Shown here in pieces: positions 54,881 to 64,000 of a DNA stretch of 64,000 nucleotides; position 1 is the first letter of the stretch; every line of letters starts with the position of its first letter. Both the position numbers and the translations under genes were made by a program. The stretch is from Dermanyssus gallinae. Taxonomy: Eukaryota > Arthropoda > Arachnida > Mesostigmata > Dermanyssidae. The notes below the pieces were generated by a model, which saw only the letters and a list, made by a program, of their open reading frames with translations, was not told the origin of the DNA and did not search any database. Location: contig QVRM01002137.1 in NCBI GenBank assembly GCA_003439945.1, forward strand, positions 248,001 through 312,000. The letters run 5' to 3'.

Positions 54881-55440
54881 ATTCTGCGCCCCTCTGACCA
54901 CTGAATGAAGACCGCAGAGCTTCATCGGCCGATCCACCTTCATCAGAACAGACCCGTTGAAGACACCGAACTGAAGTACGTACCGTTGAAGACATCGCAA
55001 CTGAGCTCGTTTCTCGACGGTATCCGGCATGTATCCTGCATTCGTATGGCGAGCCCATCACGAACACCGCTTCTTCACCGTACTCAAGCGCAAAGACGTT
55101 ACTTGTACATCGAAATCCGTGTAACATTGTCTCAAGGCGTTGCAATTGTGGTGTTGCACTTACTATTACGGGGAGTGTCGCATAAACGTCACAGCATTGA
55201 CATGCCCATCATAAGTATTAGAAAAATAACACCCCCAATCGGTTGTGCCTGTGTTTCATTAGGAGTAACTTAATAGGGTTAAAATTACATGCATTCAGAT
55301 ACATTTTCTACATGATTACAAACGTTTAACGTTTTCCTTATTAGTGTTTTGCAATCTACACAAACGATAATTAAATCAATTTAATAATAGAGTTTGAGCA
55401 CTCTCTGGTTGTAATCGCGCTGAAATGTCTAGTATAGGAG

Positions 55441-55721
55441 TTTTGTTTTTTGTTGTGCCACTATATTTTTGAATCTGGCCTAATGGTAGACGGTAGTCGC
55501 AATTCATATACACATGATGAATATATTTTTATATTTTGATTTGTATATCTGCCTCACTGTCTGGAAGAGAACACAAAGTGTGAATATATGCCTGAAAGGT
55601 TATTTGATCACGTTCATGAGAAAGGCCAGATGTGACGTGGTTATTCTTGACACATCCCTAAAGGGCCAAGCTTTAAGTACGTCATTACGAAAATGCAGGA
55701 AGTCTAATAAAACTTAAATTC
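55441..55721. other. Unassigned sequence
   Basis: No recognised feature. Confidence 0.35.
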
Positions 55722-56470
55722 TTCCTGTTCAAGAGCTGGCATGTCCTGTCTTTTGGTAAGGTGACGAGGCACTGCCAGCCCGCCCGGTTCTTGGCTAGCC
55801 TGGGAGCTTCTGTTCTTATGTAGGAAGCTTCGTGGATCCTAAGCATATCCCGCAGCTCTTTCTCAATCTTGTCTGACGTTAGAAACGGGCCGATGCCCCG
55901 CAAAACGACAGTCATGGTAGGGCCAGTACATCTTCTGGTGTCTATTTCTCCCCCTGTTCCCTGCCGCAGCACGTCAGCAAACGTTGCACCACTTCCTGGG
56001 TTTTCCTCCACAACTCTCATGATAATATCGCCATCTTTACCTGTGGTGACTGTTCGTATTTTTACCCCTGCCTCTGGCTTGTGGACAAAGTGCCTATATG
56101 CAGAAGGATATTGTCTCGTGCTGCATCTCTGGTGGAGGCAAAATGCCGCGTTGCGCACGGCGAAGGCCGTCTTTTGTGATGTTAGCCTTACATCCCGTTT
56201 TTCTGCAGCATGCTTCTATTGCATTTTTATTTTGTATCTCCTTCCCATTCAGGAGAAACGTACAGGGCCAGAGGGCTTTGAGTTTGAAGACTATGCCCAT
56301 TTTTTAGTGTTTTAGAGAGAGCGTCTAAAAACTTTTCTGCTGTATCGTTGGGGTCAACCACTCCAATGTGCTCGACGAAGTTGCAGGGCCAACCGCGGGT
56401 TCTTCGTCTTCTGGATTATCTTCGGCTTCGGCACGATCCACTTCAAGCTGTGCACAGTTTTTTAGAACTG
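55722..56470 (-). pseudogene. ORF1-like protein of a LINE (RRM-like), fragmented
   Basis: The minus strand from about 56470 reads AQLEVDRAEAEDNPEDEEPA (acidic), then after frameshifts DPNDTAEKFLDALSKTL, FKLKALWPCTFLLNGKE, CCRKTGCKANITKDGLRRAQ, and an open block of about 155 residues (56158 to 55688). The last has SGATFADVLRQGTGGEIDTR, TVVLRGIGPFLTSDKIEKEL and ASYIRTEAPRLAKNRAGWQC. The FADVL entry followed by an RRM-like ..V.LRGI.P.LT.D.I..EL segment is the usual look of LINE ORF1. No zinc knuckle or RT follows, so it is 3'-truncated or of an unknown family. Confidence 0.5.
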
Positions 56471-56506
56471 CAACTCTGCCAGCCCGCAGGCTGGAGTTCT
56501 TTCGGC

Positions 56507-56509
<3 letters not shown>

Positions 56510-56568
<59 letters not shown>

Positions 56569-56569
56569 T
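56510..56569 (-). repeat. (AAT)n tail of the adjacent group B element
   Basis: 60 bp of (TTA)n on the plus strand, so (AAT)n at the 3' end of the minus-strand group B element whose stop is at 56633-56635. This matches the tail of the 11.1-12.7 kb copy. Confidence 0.85.
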
Positions 56570-56632
56570 AGTTAATACAGTTGTGAGGTATGAACGTTTA
56601 AATCATGTTTAGCCTGCTCTGTTCGCTTTCTG

Positions 56633-59515
56633 TCAGTTCATGACGCCTATAATGGAAGCCAGGTTCCCTCTACACACGGCCAAAGACATCATCTGTCTAT
56701 AAAACATGGTCTCGCTTCGATCGCCCGTAACGTCTTCGATTCGTTTTCCGATGTCTTGCAGGAGTCTTGCTGTAGCTGTGCTGATAGGACCGAGTGTCTC
56801 TAATGTAATGGGTGCAACGTGGTAGCTTCTAGATAGTTCTAGATACTTCCTCCGTTTTTCAGAATCCGCACGTTCGGCTACCCATCCCGATTCGACTGCG
56901 CTGTGGCGCAAATATGATAACGCCGCCGTGCATGAAACCGTTACATCCCATACAAGGCATTTTCCGTGCGACCACAGCGGGATGGTGACCCCGTCAGGTC
57001 GCAACTCAATGCTGCCATTAAGACCTACTGGTTCGGGCGTAGATGGTATCCCTGCCCTTCTAAGAGCTCTTCTCACTATGGCGTTGAGTTCAGCGTGCCT
57101 TGTAAGTCTGCCGGGGCTTTTTAGACAGCTTAACGGGTGTAGACCGTCCGAGTCAACCGGTTGGCCGCATGAGAGGCACGTGAACGGCTGGCAGACGGGG
57201 GCGCCTATCCTAAGAGCTGACACCATGCGGAAGGGGTTTGGATCCAGCATGGTGCCAAGCTGACGGGAGGGCAGCGCTTGAAGCTAGCCCCCACTGAAAG
57301 GATGTTAAGCCGCTAGAAAGACGGCACGCTCTCTTGCTGATGTAAGGTTATTCATTATATCTCGCGCCGACTTCTTAGTTTTGTACGCGTCAAGAAGTTT
57401 ATGACTCACGTGCTCTCTCAGGCAGCATCGAGTTGACTCCTGATTGTGGCGTCTGCCACCGCGGTTGCCTTTTTCAGTTCAATCTTTGCTTCCTCACCAA
57501 GAAGTGATTCTGCCAGGGAGCCAAATTGATTCAGGGATGCAGCATAGCACACTGCAGCGAGATCCGTAGCTCTTCTTATTCCTAGGCCTCCGTTGTCGAT
57601 GGGGAGGCTAGCTCTCTTCCCACATGTTTCCTTCTAAGTTAATGTTAAGTACCTCGCTTAGAATGCTTCTAGTGGCCTCGTCATAGGCTGCAAGACCCTC
57701 TATGTATTTCAGGGTCTGACATGTTCGTAACATGTAGACTAAATCTTGGTCAACCAAGACTGTGTCTCTATAGACACAGAGCCACCTGCGGGTGCATACT
57801 GGTCAGTCGTGGGCGAATTTTTACCAGGGTCTCTCGTTTAGCATTCGAGAGCGCGTGGGATTCCTTCGGACCATTACGGGAGAACCTAGAACATCTAGGT
57901 TACTCTGAGTTACACAAGATATCCCAGGAAGTGCTTCCATGATCTCTTGTATAGCTTGCGCCTTATCGTGAAGGGTGCCTCCGACAGCTAAAACCTCGCA
58001 TTTGGCTGCATTGAGAGTCAGTCCTCCTAGGTTCCTCAAAGTTCAGTATAGTTTGCAGATCTCTTGCCACGACATTTGCGGGACCTCCCAAGGACAGCGT
58101 CGTCTAGGTACCAGACATTGAAAGGGCTCTGTAGGCTTGATACCAGATCCGAAATGCCGAGGCAGAACAGAGCTGGTCCCAATGGGTCTCCTTGCTGAAT
58201 GCCAGTTTGTGACTCTATAGGTTATATCTGCGTTCCAAGCGAGGAATTGAGAAATCTTTATAACTCTGCCATATCATCGGGTAGAGTCGAGGGGCTTTTC
58301 TCTTTACATTCGTCGAAAATTCTGTCCCTTCTTATTGTGTTAAATGCGTTTCTGAAGTCTAGTTCAACTAGTACTTTTGTCGGTCCTTCTGCTTCTAGAA
58401 AAGCGCGTGTAGCGTGTACAGTAGCCTCCGCTCCTCCTCTAATGGCAACACCCATTTGATGGGGTGAAACCGCCGCAACAATTGCTCGTTTGTTCATGGC
58501 CATCGCAATATTTGAAGCCGTTCTTCGTAGAGTTAGTCCGCATGCTATGGGCCTACTAGAATTATCTTTCCTTCAGAGGGCAGTTAAACTTGCACCGTAG
58601 AAAACGGGTTGGCAGAACGATGGCAAAGCCCCATTTAGCACTCTGGACACAAAAATGCCCAGCTCGGTTATTAGGCGCTCCGAAGATGGAATCGTCTGGC
58701 TTAGCATGTCTCGAAGATGTCGAGGCCGTAGGCCGTCTAAACCGGCTCCACTTGCAAACTGGGAAAGATCGAATGATATCAAAGACGAGAGATCCTTCAA
58801 CTCTATCTAGGCCTAGTGTGGCGGGCTATTGCAGAAGATCTAACTGTTCTTGACACCCGGGTGGACTAACTGGGTGTTTGCTCCGTAGTTCAGACTCGGT
58901 ATGTTTATCGTGTGGTGCCAATGTGTCTAAGGTCAGGTAGCGATCGAGCAGCGGAACGAATATCGCCCTCTGCTAATTTCATCTCTGCCTGGCGCTCGCT
59001 GTGTTGGTCGTTAGTGATATGAAACCTCTTGCCGATTGTGCTGGGTGTGATTGAATCAGGGAGAGTTTGAAGTGTTCGAGAACCTATTTGTGCTACATTA
59101 CTTTTAATAATTTTTGTTAGTGTTTTTTCCTGAATTTTTTGGCGAGGCAGTGTAAACATCAATGACGGAAGCATCATAAGATTATTCCAACTTTCAAGGT
59201 CGAGCTTTGTGTTGAAATTGCTTAATGCTGTCGTGTATGCTATAGCACAGAATTCTCTAGCCCCACGGGGTATGATTCTGGCTAGTCTTACATTTCTGCG
59301 AGCATGTGATAGGTCTTGTACTAGTAACTTTGCGTCAGGTTGCGTATCGGTGTTTGATGTGTTGTCTATATCATTGCTCGGGTCCGGATTGTAATTCGTA
59401 CGGAGGCTTCGACAAAGAGCCAGAGGGTGTTTACGTGTTATGTGAATTTTTAAGGCCCTTAGAAGATCGTACAGCTTGACCACAGTAGTTACAAACATAT
59501 GGTGTCTGGGAAAGG
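56633..59515 (-). pseudogene. Near full-length group B (R2-superclade) retrotransposon ORF
   Basis: One ORF, broken by several frameshifts, read from 59515 down. N-terminal C2H2 finger: YVCNYCGQAVRSSKGLK in one frame and IHITRKHP in the next, so one base change splits the finger. A basic, conserved front region follows (RIIPRGAREFCAIAYTTALS, LAEGDIRSAARSLPD). RT: SGAGLDGLRPRHLRDM (58.75 kb), FYGASLTAL, GVAIRGGAEATVHATRAF, VELDFRNAFNTIRRD, a palm segment LTLNAAKCEVLAVGG and LDVLGSP (57.9 kb), then ASLPIDNGGLGIRRATDLA (57.6 kb). C-terminal open frame 57250-56633: zinc knuckle C-x2-C...H...C (CLSCGQPVDSDGLHPLSC), nuclease RPDG...LVWDVT, and final CRGNLASIIGVMN. The protein would nick DNA and copy its RNA at the nick. 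No site-specific target such as rDNA is visible nearby. Confidence 0.85.
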
Positions 59516-60591
59516 GGTAATGCCATTTCCGAGTCGTTCTCTCACAGTGGTAACGCCAGAAGCACTGCTGCTGCAGCTGGCACGGCTACTCTTCGACACC
59601 AGGCTGAAGCTCTTCGACGCCATGGAGCAGGTGAACGTTCGGACTAATATCGGGACTACCAGCAATAAAGGCAGGAAGAACAAACGCGAACACCACACTC
59701 ACAAAACCCGGAAAATGCGCCAAACAAAGCGCAAACGATAGTGGCAGGGTGCTAGATTCGAACGTTTCGAAAGTTTCGAAACTTCCCGCGAATTGCACTG
59801 CATCAAGGAAACTCCCCACGACACCGCTAGACGGCGCCAACGGTGGCGAGACTGGCGAGACTGAAGATATGGAGATATGTCTTCCCCACGTCTCAGTAGA
59901 TCGTGCGGCCGGCGCAGTTTCACTGACAGCTATATCAATAGCTTGTCCAGCTGGCCGAGCTGATGACGTCGCACTGGAGATGCACAAGGAGACAGACGAC
60001 AAAGCCAATTCGGCGGAGAGAAGCAACAACAACATTAAAAGCAGTAGCGGAGGTGGTGGTGGTGCAAAGCCGTCCAAGAGGAAGAAGGCGAACGAGAGAT
60101 CGAGCGGCACAACAGCTCCAGCTGATAGCGGCGCGATTGAGATGAGACTTGCGGAGAAGGATGAAAACAACGTACCGCAGAGAGAGAGTGAAGAGGACAA
60201 GGAGAAAAGGTTCATTTCCGCTACATATAAACGGAGAACGGCCAACCGTCTCCGGGCGGGATGTGCAGCAGAAGAGAAAAGTGATTTGAAAGTATGTAAA
60301 GTATTTGCAAAAATCAACAAACATATTTTCAAAGCTCTTCGAGTAGAAGGACTAGTTGCAGATACGTCGGCAATGGACTTGCGAGGCTGGCTGGCCGACA
60401 AAGATGTTAAAGTTGATGCAATATCTAAATTGCATACAAAAGGTAAATGGGCTGTATTTTGCGTTGTACCTGAGAGTAAGGACTTCGTGCGATGCACCAA
60501 GGAGAGACTTCTGGATGAAAGGTGTGTATTTCCGTCGCTGGAACGGCGCCGCTCCATTCGAGAAATTGGTCATGCAAAGCTTAGTGGCTAA
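59499..60591 (+). pseudogene. ORF1 of the 59.5-63.5 kb group A element
   Basis: Open from 59749 to TAA at 60589-60591 (281 codons). A first part at 59499-59741 (LLLQLARLLFDTRLKLFDAM, then a Lys/Arg-rich stretch) lies in another frame and may be its broken N terminus. The middle is low-complexity with GGGGG and KRKK runs. The C-terminal third (LVADTSAMDLRGWLADKDVK, KGKWAVFCVV, LLDERCVFPSLERRR) looks like an RRM-like nucleic-acid-binding domain. Unlike the intact element's ORF1 it has no zinc knuckles. ORF2 begins about 25-45 nt downstream. Confidence 0.6.
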
Positions 60592-60616
60592 AAACGGTCC
60601 TCACCCCTCAAAATGA

Positions 60617-63475
60617 CTAGATAGTGGTACAGAGGTGTGTTCGGAGGCAACCGTACCTCGACGAATACTATTGTATAACTGTGAAGGTCTTAAAGGGGCA
60701 ATGGATCTAATGCCAGATTATTTGTTTCGAGAAATAGACATCGCCCTATTGGTAGAGACGTTCCAGCGGGAAGAACTGCATTTCGATGAGATGCAAGGGT
60801 TTCATCAGCTGGCCGCCATGCCTGTTGGGGGATTGGGCAGACCAATAGGAGCACTTTCTGTCTATCTACAGTAACTATTTGTGCCCGATGCGATGTATAA
60901 GAAAAGATGAATATTATATGACACTTTCATCCGGGAGTGTTAACATTGTCGTGTTTTATCTCCCTCCGACATTTAATTCTGCAGAAGTTACAGACGTCGT
61001 ATTCGCGGGACTCTCGGGTCTTAACCTTAGGGCTCCAACGATCGTTGGAGGTGACTTAATTGCAGAATAGATGAGGACGCCAATGACGACAAAGGGGAAG
61101 TTCTCCTGCAGCTTGTGGATGATGTGGGTTTTGTGTGTGCTAATGCACGAAATGACTTCACCTACGTCTGCCATAGCGACAGGAGTACCATAGACTTATT
61201 GCTTCATAATCTTGATCGTACTGAGTTTCAGAGCTTTGAAGTTTTGGAGCTTGCTTCAAGAAAGCATCTACCTGTACGAGCTGTAGTACGCGTAGCCTGC
61301 TCTAGGGCAGGAACAGCAGAAACGTTCACAGATGAAGCCGACCCGTCAACTCGATTTAGCCGCGCTTCCAGTCGGTATTGAGAGTGTATTGGCCGGAAGT
61401 GATGTAGATGTCTGCTGTCGGACTCTCGAAGAAGTAATGCAGAAAGCAGTTAAGTGGGAAAAGTTCAAGCCGCGGAGATTCCGGCCGTGGTTCACACGGA
61501 CTTGTTACCTCCGACATAAAGAACTACTCGGCTTGCTGAGACTAGCCAAAGCCCGAGCAGATCCACAGCTCCAAGCAAGGCGAAGACAGGACTACGCGTC
61601 TCGTAGAAAGTCCTACATAGGGCTATGCCGTGACTATAAGGTCGAACATGCAAGGCGAGAGGAAGCCCGTCTGCTTGAACGAGCAGAAAGGGAGCCCCAT
61701 GCCTACATAAACCGCTCTCGTAAGGGGATACGGCACTCACTGAGTGACGAGCAGGTAGAGCGTCACTTGTCGAATCTGCTGTTCAACCCTCACGTAAAAA
61801 ACTTGACCGCAGAGGTTGAGTATTCCACTTACGCTTGAGCAGCACACAATGAATCTTCCATTTGAGGAAGAAGAAGTATGCCGAATTATCCGATCCCTTC
61901 CTAGGTGGAAAAGTAGTGGGCCAGATCGGGTCTACTACGAACATTGGGTGCAATCGGAGCCGCTCTTGAAGGGGATTCTCTGTGATTTCTTTAATAGAAT
62001 TATAGAGGAAGGGCGAATGCCCAGAGTTTGGCACATTGCTAGGCTTTCTCTATTATTCAAGGGTAAACACGGCGACGATAGACGTGACCCAAATCTATAC
62101 CGGGGAGTGGCGTCTGAGCGAACGCTCAAGAAAATATTCTGTAAGCTGATTATTAAAAGGATTGCAAATGTAGCAAACCATGCTCTGCCTCCCGGGCAGT
62201 TCGGATTTAGAAAAGGCATGGGGACCCGCGACGCCATCCACGTTTTGCAATCCGAAGTAGAGCGGGCGGTGTCTCGTCCAGGAGGCCACCTGTATGCAGT
62301 CTTCGTTGACTGCGTCAAAGCCTTTGACAAGGGTCCGCGCAATCTTATGATCGATTGTTATAGGCAGATTGGCATAGGTGGAGCTATTCTGCGAGTAATT
62401 TCTAGTTTTTTCGACGATGATACACTGTTGGTCGAGGGAAGGAGCGGCGTGCGTGAGCTAACGCAGAATGTTGGGACTCCTCAAGGGGACCCACTAGGCT
62501 GCATCTCGTTCACGCTGCTTCTGGCCGACTTTGTTCAATACGTGTATCAAGAGTTTCAGCATGCCGTGGTAGTGATGTATGCTGATGACATCGTTGTTGC
62601 TCATCGTAACATTGGTGCCATCTCGCGCATTACCGCTATGGTAAAGGCGTATCTCATGAAAAAAGGGCTAGAATTAAACTCACGCAAAACCAAGGCGATT
62701 AAGTTTCGTCGCGGTGGGCGTTTAGCTGCAAACAACGTTATTCGTTGCTGCGGGAGGCCATTGGAGTTTGCAAACTCTTTCCCATACTTGGGTCTCCGGA
62801 TTCACTACAGGGGAGCATCGTTTACTACACACATCGAGAAAAGTGTTAACTCGGCACTGGCAGCTCTCTACGGAGGGGTCGGAGATGTACGGCGACTGTC
62901 CGTCGGTACGGCAGTGCGTTTGTTTATGTTAAAAACTCTGCCAAAGTTGGCGTATAGTTTAGATAGAGTGTGGCAACACCTATCTCAAGCTAATTTTTAT
63001 TTGCTTGAAAAGTGCTTCACACTATACATGAAGCGAGTACTCTGCCTTTCAATCAAGGCGAGAAGCCGCTTCGTGTATGTATTGTCGGACTACGCGCCGA
63101 TGGTGGAGATGCTTCGGCTTAGGCTGCGTATGCCATTGACGGAGCCACTTAACCATTTCTTGGGAGAGTGGCGACGTAAATTCACGGAAGCAGCGACGGA
63201 GGTAAGAACGCTCGACGTCTTTAAGTCTCCTTGGTTGTGGGCCGGGGTGGCCTGCGATGACAGGCATGTATATACCAGGTACATCGTACACGGGTTCCCG
63301 TAGGGTATGCTTCCGTAGGGAGTTTCATGAAGACTATATTACTCAGTGTATTTGTCGGTTCTGCTCGCAGCAATGCGCTAAGTACCACGCGGTTGATTGT
63401 CCGGCACTGCAACGAAGATCTTTACACTTCTTCTCTCGGTGGAACGGCAAAACAACAAGTATTTATGTTTAATAA
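60617..63475 (+). pseudogene. ORF2 of group A element, frameshifted in at least five places
   Basis: The frame opens at 60617 with no ATG before the EEP domain. RRILLYNCEG and LLVETFQ are followed by TAA at 60872-60874. FYLPPTF and APTIVGGD follow in another frame, where GDFN has become GDLI and TAG follows. DKGEVLLQLVDDVGF, RSTIDLLLHNL and LASRKHLPV finish the domain. A linker (61332-61838) leads into an RT open from 61816 to 63303: GQFGFRKGMGT, FVDCVKAFDKG, VGTPQGDPLGC, MYADDIV, IKFRRGGRLA, YLGLRIHY. The C-terminal cluster (CICRFCSQQCAKYHAVDCPA) is in a third frame at 63345-63410. RT catalytic Asp residues are all present, so decay is mostly by frameshift. Confidence 0.85.
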
Positions 63476-63535
63476 TAGCATGAACTTTTTTGTACACTAT
63501 TTGAGTGAAATAAATATGATTGATTGATTGATTTT
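63476..63535 (+). repeat. 3' UTR and (GATT)n end of the group A element
   Basis: AATAAATATGATTGATTGATTGATTTT closes the element, a short tandem (GATT) tail like those at the 3' ends of several LINE families. Confidence 0.7.
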
Positions 63536-63679
63536 GTTGGCTAGTCATTTAAAGTTGGTTTTGCGGGACTCTGATCAACCGTCCTGGGCAATGCTGATGT
63601 GGGTCATCAGTACCGTCCAGAACGGTCTTTAAAAAAGCAATCCCAGTCTCGGATTCGAGATATGACAACACAGTCTTGA
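63536..63679. other. Unassigned sequence
   Basis: Short spacer between the group A element's tail and the possible ORF1 fragment. Nothing was recognised. Confidence 0.3.
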
Positions 63680-64000
63680 TAACTGGATTATGATCTAGCC
63701 AATTGGAGAGCATAGGTTTAATTTTCTTTCATATTTTTAGATTTGCAATGACAATATGTGAAGAGTCATTTGATGATCTGTTTTTTTCCCTGCCAGTGAC
63801 CTTATTATTGTCTTTTCTGAGCTCTGTTTTTTTGTTGTATCAGACGGTGTTTTGGGAGCAATGTGTGGTGGGAGATTGCATAGTACAGTCTCACCATCTT
63901 TATGTAGAACTTGTGTGGGGGCTTGAAAGGTGCTTGGTTTGGCGACATCTGCGTAAGATTTATCTCCCTTAACGGGCTCAGAGCTGGCGTTCTGTGTCGC
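63680..64000 (-). pseudogene. Possible LINE ORF1 fragment at window edge
   Basis: From the window end the minus strand is open for about 75 residues: SSEPVKGDKSYADVAKPSTF, then VLCNLPPHIAPKTPSDTTKK. The KSYADVAKP phrase is common at the start of LINE ORF1 proteins. Nothing further is recognisable before a stop, and the 5' part lies outside the window. Confidence 0.3.

Larger units (their letters stand above)
51990..55440 (+). repeat. Duplicated segment, copy 2 (partner 38640-41760)
   Basis: Collinear with copy 1: mariner remnant, spacer (here with an added (TA)n at 52568-52596), IR-like pseudogene, and 3' flank to about 55440. Confidence 0.8.

Noticed and set aside
59586..60557. A 323-codon minus-strand frame rich in Ser and Leu
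   Set aside because: It lies antisense to the ORF1 of the 59.5-63.5 kb element and its composition mirrors that frame's charged low-complexity region.

Overview
The window looks like intergenic, repeat-rich DNA of an animal nuclear genome, most likely an arthropod. It carries at least four groups of LINE-type (non-LTR) retrotransposons, mariner/Tc1 transposase remnants, tRNA-derived repeats, many long (TA)n and (AAT)n microsatellites, and a duplicated degenerate gene resembling an arthropod chemosensory ionotropic receptor (IR). A chelicerate (mite or tick) is a guess from overall flavour only. No bacterial or phage organisation and no intact single-copy host gene was recognised. Most long open frames are pieces of transposable elements.

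Layout. 0-8 kb: decayed reverse-transcriptase (RT) pieces and a tRNA-Ala-like pseudogene. 8-11 kb: dispersed repeats. 11.1-12.7 kb: a 5'-truncated R2-superclade element (RT thumb, CCHC, PD-(D/E)XK endonuclease) between (AAT)n tracts. 14.3-15.3 kb: a Jockey/CR1-like RT tail fused to a mariner remnant. 17.49-22.62 kb: an apparently complete, intact two-ORF retrotransposon flanked by a perfect 64-bp direct repeat. 23-38 kb: fragments of many elements separated by (TA)n tracts, plus a MITE-like element. 38.6-41.8 kb and 52.0-55.4 kb: two same-strand copies of one segment, each a mariner remnant followed by an IR-like pseudogene. 44.0-47.2 kb: a degraded two-ORF element whose ORF1 resembles an SGNH hydrolase. 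48.76-49.20 kb: a short R2-like insertion with a 12-bp target-site duplication. 56.5-59.5 kb (minus): a near full-length R2-superclade element with an N-terminal C2H2 finger. 59.5-63.5 kb: another degraded two-ORF element.

Two element groups dominate. Group A has an APE-type (EEP) endonuclease, an RT with YADD, a KFRRGGR motif and a C-terminal HGFHH...CxC...H...C cluster. Group B is R2-like: YLDD RT, GGLGIR motif, CCHC, RPDG...WD nuclease, and the C-terminal signature IQRGNAAS. Group B 3' ends run into (AAT)n. In the three group A elements with a preserved ORF1/ORF2 junction, ORF2 has no ATG upstream of its endonuclease domain. In the intact copy ORF2 is in the same frame as ORF1 behind a single TGA, which suggests a non-standard way of making the RT. 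All calls come from reading the sequence; no database search was possible.
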